A DNA stretch of 64,000 nucleotides from Schleiferilactobacillus perolens DSM 12744 (GTDB taxonomy: Bacteria > Bacillota > Bacilli > Lactobacillales > Lactobacillaceae). A program made the translations under genes and the position numbers. The stretch spans positions 1 to 64,000 of the forward strand of contig NZ_AZEC01000010.1 of the NCBI RefSeq assembly GCF_001435585.1. The letters run 5' to 3'. The notes beneath the pieces were generated by a model, which worked only from the letters and a program-made list of their open reading frames with translations, did not search any database and was not told the DNA's origin. Of the stretch, positions 35,805-43,989 are shown in pieces (the stretch's first letter is position 1; every line of letters begins with the position of its first letter).

Positions 35805-35865
35805 TGTGACCGGGGCTCCCTTCGAGATTACCGCTGTTTTGGCGCGGTCAGCGGCGACCGGCTCA
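35805..35865. repeat. Intergenic repeat A, copy 1
   Basis: It starts TTTGTGACC and carries GTTTTGGCGCGGTCA plus GCGACC. A related ~60-bp copy with the same blocks lies at 36675-36735. Each contains GGTC...GACC inverted arms and lies immediately upstream of a minus-strand gene. Confidence 0.55.
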
Positions 35866-35876
35866 TGAGTGACGAA

Positions 35877-36653
35877 TCAGAATAGTTCAGTTTGGGTTGC
35901 GTGGTGGTGCTTGATGCGGTCAAGGGCGCGCCGCCAGTATTCTTCGCTAATTTCATAGCCGATGAAATGGCGGTCAGTGTCTATTGTGGCAATCGCGGTG
36001 GTGCCAGACCCCATACAATTATCCAGAACGATTTCGCCGGGCTGGGTGTAAGTCTTGATGAGGTAGGCAAAAAGATAGACGGGCTTTTGTGTCGGGTGCC
36101 AGCCGGTGCGATCAGACTTGTAGTTGAGTACGTCAGACGGGTAGTTAGTCCACTCTTGCGTGTACGTGTCGGGCGCATTCCGCGGGTGTAACTGATTTGA
36201 GTTCTCGTACTTACGCAAGTTGACGGTTTTGTTATAGGGGAGCAGTCCTTGGGGGAAGTAATTCATACCTTTTGTATCAGGAGAGTTGCCAAAATTGGCC
36301 GTGCCCGCTTTTGAGAAGACGAGAATCTCCTCGAACCGGGATAGCGGACGGTTCTTGGCGTTGACGAAGTTGGTGACTGTATTCTTGATCCAGACCCACT
36401 TGTAGCGATACAAGGCTGGATTTGATTGCACTGAGTCCGCAGAGAAACGTTCAGTTGCGGTTAGCACGATCGCGCCTTGAGGTTTGATGAGCCGTTCGTA
36501 TTGACCCCAGAGGTGGGAAAACGGAATCACCTTGTCCCAAGCGTTTGCTGTGGTGCCATACGGCAAGTCACACAGGATCATGTCGATAGAGGCTGTCGGT
36601 AAGTCCGCCATACCTTCCAGACAATCGCGATTGTAGATGACGTCTAGTTCGAT
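35877..36653 (-). CDS. Solitary DNA methyltransferase (N4/N6, beta-class)
   Basis: The frame encodes a ~258-residue methyltransferase with catalytic motif DLPYGT (DPPY variant) in the N-terminal part and SAM motif LDNCMGSGTTAIA in the C-terminal part, the beta-class order, plus TQKP. No partner nuclease is adjacent. The first ATG is at 36611, but the frame is open and family-like upstream (IELDVIYNRDCLEGM), and AAAGGAG stands 10 bp before an ATC at 36651-36653. The true start is therefore either that ATC or a mutated ATG; from 36611 the protein would have 244 residues. It probably protects ICE DNA from restriction. Confidence 0.85.
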   Translation of the reverse strand: MELDVIYNRDCLEGMADLPTASIDMILCDLPYGTTANAWDKVIPFSHLWGQYERLIKPQGAIVLTATERFSADSVQSNPALYRYKWVWIKNTVTNFVNAKNRPLSRFEEILVFSKAGTANFGNSPDTKGMNYFPQGLLPYNKTVNLRKYENSNQLHPRNAPDTYTQEWTNYPSDVLNYKSDRTGWHPTQKPVYLFAYLIKTYTQPGEIVLDNCMGSGTTAIATIDTDRHFIGYEISEEYWRRALDRIKHHHATQTELF

Positions 36654-36674
36654 TGCGTTGATACTCCTTTAGTT

Positions 36675-36735
36675 GAATTTGTGACCATCACTCCTTTTTG
36701 AATTGCGATTGTTTTGGCGCGGTCAATCGCGACCA
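36675..36735. repeat. Intergenic repeat A, copy 2
   Basis: Imperfect copy of 35805-35865: TTTGTGACC, then GTTTTGGCGCGGTCA and GCGACC at matching distances. It lies between the unknown gene and the methyltransferase gene and may be an operator or a small-RNA-like hairpin. Confidence 0.55.
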
Positions 36736-36741
36736 AGTTTG

Positions 36742-37068
36742 TTAATCGAAAAACAGGTCTTCCACTGGTGCAGCGAAGACCGGCCAGCCTGATTCTTCGG
36801 CAGTTTGATAAAGCAGTCGGCGCAGCTCGCCGTAGTTCAAGGCGCGCCCATCGCGGCCAATCAATGCCGCCGGGTGTTCTTGTTGCTGGTGCCGCCAAGC
36901 GATGTAGTCTTGTGCTGTGAAGGCAAAACTGTTCATGTCACAAATGCGCCGGTACTGTTTGTGTTCGACCACGCCGACTAGCGCGGCCTCGTAGACGTAA
37001 ACGTTCAGCACACAGTCCTTGAATGCTTTACCGCGCAGCGGGTGGGAAGCCAGCACGTCATTGACCAA
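36742..37068 (-). CDS. Hypothetical protein behind the relaxase gene
   Basis: A protein of about 108 residues in the relaxase operon. AGGAGG overlaps the relaxase stop region; the TTG at 37068 has 8-bp spacing, while the GTG at 37077 lies on the ribosome site. The sequence (VNDVLASHPLRGKAFKDCVL, then YIAWRHQQQEHPAALIG) shows no motif I recognise. Overlap with the relaxase gene suggests a transfer or replication accessory role. Confidence 0.6.
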   Translation of the reverse strand: MVNDVLASHPLRGKAFKDCVLNVYVYEAALVGVVEHKQYRRICDMNSFAFTAQDYIAWRHQQQEHPAALIGRDGRALNYGELRRLLYQTAEESGWPVFAAPVEDLFFD

Positions 37069-38248
37069 ACATGTCACCTCCTAGCTCTTCGCTACCAACA
37101 GTCTGTTGTTCAATCAGCTTGAGGTGTTTGTCGGTCAGCTCGGCGTCCTTGATCATGAGCTGCAAGTCAGTGGTGCCAAAGTAGTTGTCGATTTCTTTGA
37201 TGACTTTGAGCGTTGGCATGACTTGCTTTTGGAGCCACGCCTTGGTCTTGTTCAGGTCAAAGGGCTGGGGATCGGTGGTTAAGCGAATCGGCTGGCGTTC
37301 TTTGCCAAGGAAGTATGCCCAACGTTCGTTGACCGGCCACTTCAAGCGGCTTTTGTCCGGGACTTCATCCACGAAGCGCATATAGCGGGTGATGATATCA
37401 AACGTAACCTTTTCAGCGTCACGGGTTATCAGCATGTTCTCAATCGCCTTAATTGCCCGCTCGTTTTTCAAACGAATCTCAAATCGGTTGATGATTGGGG
37501 TATCGGCAATCGAGATGCCGCGCTTGGCCGCTTGTTCAGCAGCCTTTTCGTAGATGCAGAAATACACGTCGCTTTTCATCGTGCCGACGTACAGCGTATT
37601 GCCTCGGCCAACCTCGTCGAGATCCACGAGCTTTCCTGATTGCAGCCCTTGGAACGATCGCATGACGGAGATGCACTCGTTGTTCAGACACTTATCGACC
37701 AGTTCGGGGATATTCAGCAGGCCAACCATGTCGTTAATCGCAATATCAACTCGTTTGAAAATGCCACCAGCTTCATCGACCCGTAAGAAGTAGTCGTACC
37801 AGTTCTCACCGTGGCTAAGCAGAATCCCCTCAAACTCGCGGCACCCTTGGCCTTTCATCTCAACCAATGTGCCGAGGTTGGAGCCGACCGGTGCCACCAT
37901 GACCTGAATGTTGGAGAAGATATACATAGCCGAATAGCCGTAGAAGCCATGTTCCTCAAATATCAGGTGTTCCGGGGTCAGACCGAGAATCTTGGTGATC
38001 ACAGTCTTGGCGTCATGTGTCGGGAACCGTACACGCATGTAGTCAAACATTAGCGTTAGTTCTGGTTCATCGTTCCAGTTCTTGAGCAGCCGGTCGATTT
38101 CCATTTGCAGCGATGCGCTAGGGCTAGTCCGGCCACTTTCAATTTGGCTAAAATGATGCGAGGTAACGCCTAACCGGCGGGCAACCTGTACTTGGGTCAG
38201 TCCCAGTTTTTTTCGGCGGGATCTAACCGCGTCTGTCCATTCTTCCAT
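37058..38248 (-). CDS. Relaxase/replication initiator MobT (Tn916 Orf20-like)
   Basis: A protein of 396 residues with an N-terminal XRE helix-turn-helix (RRKKLGLTQVQVARRLGVTS, ~12-60) and a Rep_trans-type initiator domain (~90-350) as in Tn916 Orf20 and ICEBs1 NicK. These proteins nick oriT and start both rolling-circle replication and transfer. The ATG at 38248 lies 14 bp after AAGGAG; longer in-frame starts lack a site. The oriT candidate is 140 bp upstream, and the coupling ATPase gene is the next ICE gene beyond the trlF insertion. Confidence 0.92.
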   Translation of the reverse strand: MEEWTDAVRSRRKKLGLTQVQVARRLGVTSHHFSQIESGRTSPSASLQMEIDRLLKNWNDEPELTLMFDYMRVRFPTHDAKTVITKILGLTPEHLIFEEHGFYGYSAMYIFSNIQVMVAPVGSNLGTLVEMKGQGCREFEGILLSHGENWYDYFLRVDEAGGIFKRVDIAINDMVGLLNIPELVDKCLNNECISVMRSFQGLQSGKLVDLDEVGRGNTLYVGTMKSDVYFCIYEKAAEQAAKRGISIADTPIINRFEIRLKNERAIKAIENMLITRDAEKVTFDIITRYMRFVDEVPDKSRLKWPVNERWAYFLGKERQPIRLTTDPQPFDLNKTKAWLQKQVMPTLKVIKEIDNYFGTTDLQLMIKDAELTDKHLKLIEQQTVGSEELGGDMFGQ

Positions 38249-38384
38249 GTCCGAATGGCTCACTCCTTTCTTGATAAATAAAAATTGTGGATTGGCGGTG
38301 CCATCCACAATTTGCTAATTTTCGTATGAATGCCGTCATATCCACCTTTCTACCCCGTGTTCAGGCACAGACGTTGTATTTAAT

Positions 38385-38409
38385 ACCCCCCTGTTAGAGT
38401 ACTGGGGGT
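38385..38409 (-). other. oriT: Origin of transfer (oriT) core
   Basis: On the minus strand the sequence reads ACCCCCAGTACTCTAACAGG followed by GGGGT. It has the C-run, CTAACA and G-run arrangement seen at the nick regions of ICEBs1 and Tn916 oriT. It lies just upstream of the MobT gene, as expected. A perfect hairpin (GCGGTCGGC...GCCGACCGC, 38412-38433) and a second one (GCCGC...GCGGC) follow and may be relaxase or single-strand-origin structures. Confidence 0.82.
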
Positions 38410-38433
38410 AAGCGGTCGGCTGGCGCCGACCGC

Positions 38434-38685
38434 TGCCGCTCACGCTTGCGGCTTTCGCGTTGCCCGCCGCGCGAGTGCGGCAAGGAGGTCGCATACAGAT
38501 TCTTGATTGTTCATGCGAAAGAACGCTCCTGAGCCAAGACTAATATCATTTCTTGTGAGTGTCTGGGGCAGAAATGTGCGGTATAATGAGCAATATAATA
38601 TGGACTTAACATTACGATGCACTTTAGTTGCAATGATGTATATGCGTTTTGATGAAAACCAGTGAGTGATTTTGGGGGAGTACAA
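38434..38685 (+). promoter_or_regulatory. Upstream region of trlF
   Basis: The stretch between the oriT hairpins and trlF is AT-rich from 38520 on. TATAAT occurs at 38582-38587 and 38594-38599, but I see no well-placed -35. No other gene is convincing here. Confidence 0.4.
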
Positions 38686-41385
38686 ATGGAAAAAATGTCT
38701 AGTTGGTCTCGTTGGGATATGCATCTCCACACCCCTGAGACCCATATGCAAGATAATTTTGTTGATGATGAGAATCTAAAAACAGACAAAGAGGCAGTTT
38801 GGAAACGGTACTGTCGGGAACTTAATGAGTATGGTGCTGATGTTCTTGGAATCACCGACTATTTTTCAGCCAGCAATTTTTTTAGGCTACGAAAGCATCG
38901 TAATTCCTGGGGACTTAATTCAAACATCGTTTTATTCCCGAATGTCGAGATCCGAGTAACAGATTTGCCTTCAAAAAAGCAGATTGAAAATGGTAAGACG
39001 ACCAGTTTCGTTAATGTACATTTGATTTTTAGCCCAGAAATTGAGGAAAAAAAGCTAAATAAGTTTCTCCGTGCGTTAAAGGCTCCTACGGCAACGGGGA
39101 AGAAACTCAACTACGTTGATGATATTGACACAATCGTTCATGACAATCGAGTCGATTATATGCCCACGACCTCTGGCGTTTTAGAGGCGCTCCGGGATAC
39201 ATTTGGCAATAACTATGCAGAGTCAGTTTTAGTCATGCTCCCGAATAGTGGCGATGGCCCTAATCTAAGAGATGGCAACGGATCAATGAATGGCAAAGAA
39301 TTTATTCAAGGATCGGTTAACATCATTCAAGCGAAAACCGTCCAGGGAGAAAGAGATCGGGAGTATTTGTTATCAGACGGCAATTGCTTCGGTAAAGTCT
39401 TCCCAGCGATTACCGGATGCGATGCTCACCGATATGAGCAGTTACACGATTTTCCACCGTCTTCTTTCACTTGGATTAAGGCTGAACAAACTTTTGAAGG
39501 GTTGAAGCAAATTACGTATGAACCAGATTTGCGTGTAAGAATTCAAGCTAATAAACCTGAACCCCCTGTAAAATCGAAAGTCATTAAATCTCTCCAACTC
39601 AACAATTCGTCATTTGGAACCAATAAGCTGGAATTCTCGGAAAATCTGAATACTATCATCGGTGGTCGATCGAGCGGCAAGTCAGTGCTGCTTTCAGTAA
39701 TTAGCAAACTTGCAAGTGGCGTGGAACATTTTAAGAGTAACAATTCGGGTTATGATGAACTTATCAATCAATTGAGTGACAAGTGTGTGCTAGAATACGC
39801 GGATGGTAGTACATCAAGCGCCGCAGGACATATTAGGTTCATTTATCAAGATGGATTGCAAGAAATAGCCCGGGATGCACAAGCTCGTAATAACTTTATT
39901 GAAAACACACTATCGGCTTTGACCGATATCGATACCATCAAGGATGAGAATGCCAATTATCGTCGACAAAAGCATGATTTGATTGTTAAGGATGTTAGCC
40001 AACTCAAATTACTAAATCAGAAAATCAGCGATTTTGAGACAAAGCTGGGTTCTCAGCAGGATACTCAAACAATTACAAGTAATATTGCTGCGTTAAACCA
40101 GAGTGTACAAAAGCTTCAAGAACAGTCCAATGTTGTTGATCAACACGCGGTAGACCAGATGCTTGAACAGGGACATACACTTCAGACAGCAGCGAAAGAG
40201 GCTCAAGATGACATCAAAGAGTTAACGCAACTCAATGAAGGAGAAATGGTTCAACTGAACCCGCAAGCGCGGCAATATACCCGACAGGTTGTCAAAGATA
40301 TTATAAATGACTTTTCTGATCAGGTGAGTGCCTTGAATTCTGCATTAGAAGAGAAAATTAATTCACTTATTCAAACTAAGAAACATTTTGTTGCAGGAAA
40401 AAATAAAGAGATTAAAGCACTGCTTGCTACTGAATTATACAAGCAGTACCAGGACCAGCAGAAGCGGTCTCCCGAACTACAGAGATTTCAAAAAATTCTT
40501 ACTGAGCAGAAGCAAATACTTGAAGATACGACTGCTGCGATTGCAGCTCTTAAAAAGCTCAAAATCTCAAGGGATGAATTACTGGATCAGATACTGGATG
40601 AGCTAACTTTTAGTGAAGCTCTATTCACAAAAAATATCTATCAAACCGAGGATGGTAATCTAAAATTTGAGATTATTTCTGCCGTAGACCCCCAAAAATT
40701 AGTGAGTCTCGTGACTTCTAGTTTTAAGGTGCACTCGGTTGCGTTTAAAACAAAGCTGGAAAACCTTGACTCTGAAGATGATTTTATAAATATTGGTGAA
40801 TTGGAATCTATCAATTCGAGCAGTATTCATGGAATGATGAAAAGATGTTTGAGACTTAGCGATTTGGCCACATCATCTGAATCTCCATTTCGCGCAGGCA
40901 TATCTCCGTATTCATGGCTAGAACAGTTTTCTGAACTGGAATTCATTTCAACCAATTATAAGATCACCTATAAGGATCAGGATTTTTCGGAGATGTCAGA
41001 AGGCAAGCAAGCATTCATCCTGTTAATGATGCAGCTTAGTCTTGATAAAGCTGACAAACCATTCTTAATTGATCAGCCTGAAGACGAACTTGATAACAAG
41101 GCCATATATGACGAACTCGTTTCGTATCTAAGACAACAGAAACAACATCGACAACTATTCGTGGTTACTCATAATGCCAACGTATTAGTTGGTGGGGACA
41201 GCGAGTGTGTGACTCTTGCTGAGGAAGTTATGGATTCGACTGCAACCAATGGTCGGCAATTTCAATACACCCAAGGACCTATTGAGAATTCCACAATGCA
41301 AAACGCAATTTGCGAAGTGTTGGAGGGAGGAAAACGTGCATTTCAGAAACGTGAGGAACGCTATGCATTTAGTCGGGGCGTTTAA
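38686..41385 (+). CDS. PHP-domain plus SMC-like ATPase, TrlF/Ppl-type defence protein
   Basis: A protein of 899 residues with an N-terminal PHP phosphoesterase domain (RWDMHLHTPE, metal-binding H13 and H15; GITDYFSASN; GCDAHRYEQL). An SMC/RecN-like ATPase follows: Walker A IIGGRSSGKSVLL (~322-334), long coiled coils (~420-680), signature MSEGKQAFILL (~770) and Walker B FLIDQPEDELDNK (~791-803), then VVTHNANVLVGG. The TrlF family has this plan, and the single-protein phage defence named Ppl combines the same domains. GGGGGAG precedes the ATG. It is on the opposite strand to all transfer genes and interrupts the relaxase-coupling ATPase order, so it is a recent insertion. Confidence 0.85.
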   Translation: MEKMSSWSRWDMHLHTPETHMQDNFVDDENLKTDKEAVWKRYCRELNEYGADVLGITDYFSASNFFRLRKHRNSWGLNSNIVLFPNVEIRVTDLPSKKQIENGKTTSFVNVHLIFSPEIEEKKLNKFLRALKAPTATGKKLNYVDDIDTIVHDNRVDYMPTTSGVLEALRDTFGNNYAESVLVMLPNSGDGPNLRDGNGSMNGKEFIQGSVNIIQAKTVQGERDREYLLSDGNCFGKVFPAITGCDAHRYEQLHDFPPSSFTWIKAEQTFEGLKQITYEPDLRVRIQANKPEPPVKSKVIKSLQLNNSSFGTNKLEFSENLNTIIGGRSSGKSVLLSVISKLASGVEHFKSNNSGYDELINQLSDKCVLEYADGSTSSAAGHIRFIYQDGLQEIARDAQARNNFIENTLSALTDIDTIKDENANYRRQKHDLIVKDVSQLKLLNQKISDFETKLGSQQDTQTITSNIAALNQSVQKLQEQSNVVDQHAVDQMLEQGHTLQTAAKEAQDDIKELTQLNEGEMVQLNPQARQYTRQVVKDIINDFSDQVSALNSALEEKINSLIQTKKHFVAGKNKEIKALLATELYKQYQDQQKRSPELQRFQKILTEQKQILEDTTAAIAALKKLKISRDELLDQILDELTFSEALFTKNIYQTEDGNLKFEIISAVDPQKLVSLVTSSFKVHSVAFKTKLENLDSEDDFINIGELESINSSSIHGMMKRCLRLSDLATSSESPFRAGISPYSWLEQFSELEFISTNYKITYKDQDFSEMSEGKQAFILLMMQLSLDKADKPFLIDQPEDELDNKAIYDELVSYLRQQKQHRQLFVVTHNANVLVGGDSECVTLAEEVMDSTATNGRQFQYTQGPIENSTMQNAICEVLEGGKRAFQKREERYAFSRGV

Positions 41386-41491
41386 AGAAATCTTTGCGAC
41401 ATGGAATTCCTTCAAATAGTTGTCCGCAGTCATTAACTTTAAGATTTCAATGTGGTTCGAGTGTAGCTTTTCGATCCCGCGACCTCAAGCA

Positions 41492-41767
41492 TTAGTCTTC
41501 CTCACCTTCATCTGTGACGTTGGTATAAGTCATAATTAGATTGCCGCCGTCGGTAGTGTAGACACTGAACAAGAATCTCCTTGGAAAGCCACTAGCAGTC
41601 ATTCCTCCTGGCATGTCCATCCAAATCTGAGAGTCAGGATATTCATGCGCATGCACCGCCATCCATTGCAGTTGGTCTTCAGCGTACTCATTCGATTGGA
41701 AGGGAACATTCTCGTGAAAGTTGGCTATAAAATGGGCCCGATTTTCGATAGTAACGTCCTTGTTTAT
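41492..41767 (-). pseudogene. Small acidic protein gene with ATA in place of the start codon
   Basis: Directly after ftsK, a 91-codon frame reads NKDVTIENRAHFIANFHENV...QIWMDMPGGMTAS...FLFSVYTTDGGNLIMTYTNV. AGGAGG stands 6 bp before ATA at 41765-41767, in AAATAA, where the ftsK stop overlaps. With G in place of the A this would be the usual ATGA coupling, so the start has probably mutated, or an AUA start is used. The ending (IWMD, FLFSV, YTNV) resembles the four acidic proteins at 43143-44245, making it a fifth paralogue. Confidence 0.55.
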
Positions 41768-43146
41768 TTAGAACCTCCTAAATCTAGTGGTGTTGCAGGA
41801 ACGGTATTGGCTGCGGCGCCAATTTTGGCGAGAAAATCATAGCCGCGCGGTACTAGTGGTGTGTAAAATTCAGAGATCACGCTACCGCCAGTGTCAACAT
41901 AGCCGCGTCCCTTGATTGGTTTTTGGAAGAAGTCCTTGTTGGTTTCGCCGAACATCATGGAATAGCCCAGCTCACTCATGCGCCCAAGAGCGACCCGGAA
42001 CATGAACTGATCTCTTATCCCGTCGCCCAAATACTTTGCGTCAGGGCGTTGGCAGGCCAACACGAGAAAGAAGCCAGCTTGACGGCCAAGCATGACAATC
42101 TGTTTGAGCTTGGACATGACTTGCATGGCATCACGGCCAAGCATATCCATAAAGGCGACATATTCATCAAAAATCAGAAAATGGGCGGGTAGTCCAAGAT
42201 AGGCGTAGTTCTCGCCAGTCTTGTATCCGTCCATTTGTTTCATTTTGTCGTTGCGCGCCATCATGTCCTGATAGAAGGTTTCAAGTGCACCCAGCATGGC
42301 CTCCTTCTTCGAGTAGACCCCTGGCATCACATCAGCCAGATCGGCTAGGTCAGCGTTTTTCGGGTCAAGAATGGTGAGCTGGGCACCGTCTTTCAGCAAC
42401 GCTTCAATTAGCGTCAAAATAAAGTAGGTCTTACCACCGCCCGTACCACCAGCAATCAGCATGTGCGGCAGCGCGTCATAGTGCCAAGCCACGGTTTCCA
42501 TGAGCTGCATGGAGCCATGTTCACAGGTCACGTCAGCGATGGTGATCCGCTTCCCGATTGTGTCGTAAAGCAAGGTGTACTCGACATAAGAATCGTGCAG
42601 AATCTTGTCGACCAGCTCACAGTAAAGACCGGCTTCGAGCTTTTTCTCCAAGTGTAGGAGCTGGTCTTGATAGGAAGACATGACGATTTCAACGGAAACG
42701 TGGATCAGTCCGTCCTTGAGCCGGTAGTATATCTTTGGGAAGTGAGAAATCTTCTCTTTGGTACGTGTTGAGCCTAAGTCTTTGAAGAAACTCTCGCTGT
42801 TGGACTGGTCGGTTTGGTACCACTTATTCTCCATGATCATGCGGGCGAGCTTTTGGCGGTGTTCCATCTGCTTGTAGGAATCCGCAAACCAAGTTCGATA
42901 AGCCCACAGACCAAGGCCAAAGAGTAGTGCCGTGCATAAACTGTTAATAACCAGCGGCAGCCATGACCAAGGCAAGGCCACCACGTCCGGCCAACTAAAG
43001 AATTTCCAGTTGATTTGTCTTAGCAGCGGCCAATAGGCAATGGCAGCTCCAGTTACCCACAAGCAAACCACAACCGTCATCGCCGTGTTGTAGAGTAAGT
43101 TGCGTTGACGGGGATAGACCCGTGTACCGCGATACGTGAGTTTCAT
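41764..43146 (-). CDS. Coupling ATPase FtsK/SpoIIIE-type, TcpA-like (Tn916 Orf21)
   Basis: A 460-residue membrane-anchored ATPase. Two N-terminal helices (~25-45 and ~58-85) are followed by the FtsK domain, with Walker A IAGGTGGGKTYFIL (~228-241), Walker B FLIFDEYVAFM (~305-315) and a conserved LACQRPDAKYLGDGIRDQ. It delivers the relaxase-bound strand to the mating channel. It overlaps the upstream acidic protein gene by 4 bp. The relaxase gene normally next to it is separated by trlF. Confidence 0.93.
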   Translation of the reverse strand: MKLTYRGTRVYPRQRNLLYNTAMTVVVCLWVTGAAIAYWPLLRQINWKFFSWPDVVALPWSWLPLVINSLCTALLFGLGLWAYRTWFADSYKQMEHRQKLARMIMENKWYQTDQSNSESFFKDLGSTRTKEKISHFPKIYYRLKDGLIHVSVEIVMSSYQDQLLHLEKKLEAGLYCELVDKILHDSYVEYTLLYDTIGKRITIADVTCEHGSMQLMETVAWHYDALPHMLIAGGTGGGKTYFILTLIEALLKDGAQLTILDPKNADLADLADVMPGVYSKKEAMLGALETFYQDMMARNDKMKQMDGYKTGENYAYLGLPAHFLIFDEYVAFMDMLGRDAMQVMSKLKQIVMLGRQAGFFLVLACQRPDAKYLGDGIRDQFMFRVALGRMSELGYSMMFGETNKDFFQKPIKGRGYVDTGGSVISEFYTPLVPRGYDFLAKIGAAANTVPATPLDLGGSK

Positions 43147-43430
43147 TCGTCAATGTTCACTCCGTCGTAGCCAATCACGAGACCAAGTGGACTACTTGAA
43201 ACGTTGAAACTAAAGCGCGCGCCTTTAAGGTAGGCTTCGGGTTTCGCACACTGCTCGCTGGCTAAAATCAGGTCACAAGCATTCATGCCAGCTTGAATCG
43301 CGTGATTAGCTGCGTCGATTAAGTTGATGATGACGTCACCAGTGGGTGATGCACCGTTGTCAAAGTCAGCAATGCGTTCGTAGTGAAGTTGAAAGTCGTC
43401 CAAGTTGACGAGAGTTACTTGATCGTTCAT
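43143..43430 (-). CDS. Small acidic protein, paralogue 4
   Basis: A 95-residue acidic protein (about 15 D/E to 4 K/R). AAAGGAG precedes the ATG. It shares with its neighbours a layout of an N-terminal hydrophobic-acidic helix, an alanine-rich central helix (DAANHAIQAGMNACDLIL), then RFSFNV and a final VIGYDGVN strand. The stop overlaps the ftsK start, so the two are coupled. The function is unknown. Strong negative charge and company with ArdA suggest a DNA mimic or protein-interaction role, but this is inference. Confidence 0.7.
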   Translation of the reverse strand: MNDQVTLVNLDDFQLHYERIADFDNGASPTGDVIINLIDAANHAIQAGMNACDLILASEQCAKPEAYLKGARFSFNVSSSPLGLVIGYDGVNIDE

Positions 43431-43448
43431 AGTGTTCTCCTTTGGGCG

Positions 43449-43697
43449 TCACTTGACGCCAATATATTTGATAGCGGGTTGTCGGTCTTCGGTGTCGATA
43501 TTGAAGCTGAATTCTTTGGATTCGTGATCGCGGGTACATTCGCCGTCTACCCAAACGGAAAACGGTTCGCCAGCAATTGCCTGTTCGGCAGCCATCAGCA
43601 CCATGTCGATCAAAGCATCCGGGCTAGGATCATGGAAATCAGGGTCAACTAACGCGGGGTAGTCTTCCAAGAATCCGTCGATATTCATTGCGGACAT
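43449..43697 (-). CDS. Small acidic protein, paralogue 3
   Basis: An 82-residue acidic protein (about 18 D/E to 5 K/R): FLEDYPALVDPDFHDPSPDA, an AAEQAIAG helix, FSVWVDGE, KEFSFNIDTED and IKYIGVK. AAAGGAG is 7 bp before the ATG at 43697. It aligns by eye along its length with the next protein (43732-43989), so the two arose by duplication. No family is recognised. Confidence 0.72.
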   Translation of the reverse strand: MSAMNIDGFLEDYPALVDPDFHDPSPDALIDMVLMAAEQAIAGEPFSVWVDGECTRDHESKEFSFNIDTEDRQPAIKYIGVK

Positions 43698-43731
43698 TTT
43701 CAAGCTCCTTTCATTTGTGGCAATACGAAAT

Positions 43732-43989
43732 TCAATCAACACCCATATAAATAACGGCGTCTTCAAGCAAGTTGAAAATGAATTCCTTTGGTTCGTCATC
43801 AATCGTGTCGTCATCAACCCAGATAATGAACTGACCATCCATTGCCTGTGCTGCGGCATCAGCGACCAATTCTTGTAAAAAGTCGGCGCTTGGGGGAACA
43901 CCATCTGTTCTGACCAGTCTGGTGTAGTCTTCGATGAATTCGGTGATTTCAAAATTTTGTGGTTGAATCAATCTCACATCCTCATTCAT
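43732..43989 (-). CDS. Small acidic protein, paralogue 2
   Basis: An 85-residue protein with about 21 D/E and 4 K/R: FIEDYTRLVRTDGVPPSADF, an AAAQAMDG helix, FIIWVDDDTIDDEPKEFIFN and AVIYMGVD. It overlaps the upstream gene by 8 bp. The DDDTIDDEP loop gives a net charge near -17. No DNA-binding or catalytic motif is visible. Confidence 0.72.
   Translation of the reverse strand: MNEDVRLIQPQNFEITEFIEDYTRLVRTDGVPPSADFLQELVADAAAQAMDGQFIIWVDDDTIDDEPKEFIFNLLEDAVIYMGVD

Noticed and set aside
38412-38480. GC-rich hairpins after oriT as a rho-independent terminator
   Set aside because: No T run follows either stem; a relaxase or single-strand-origin role fits better.
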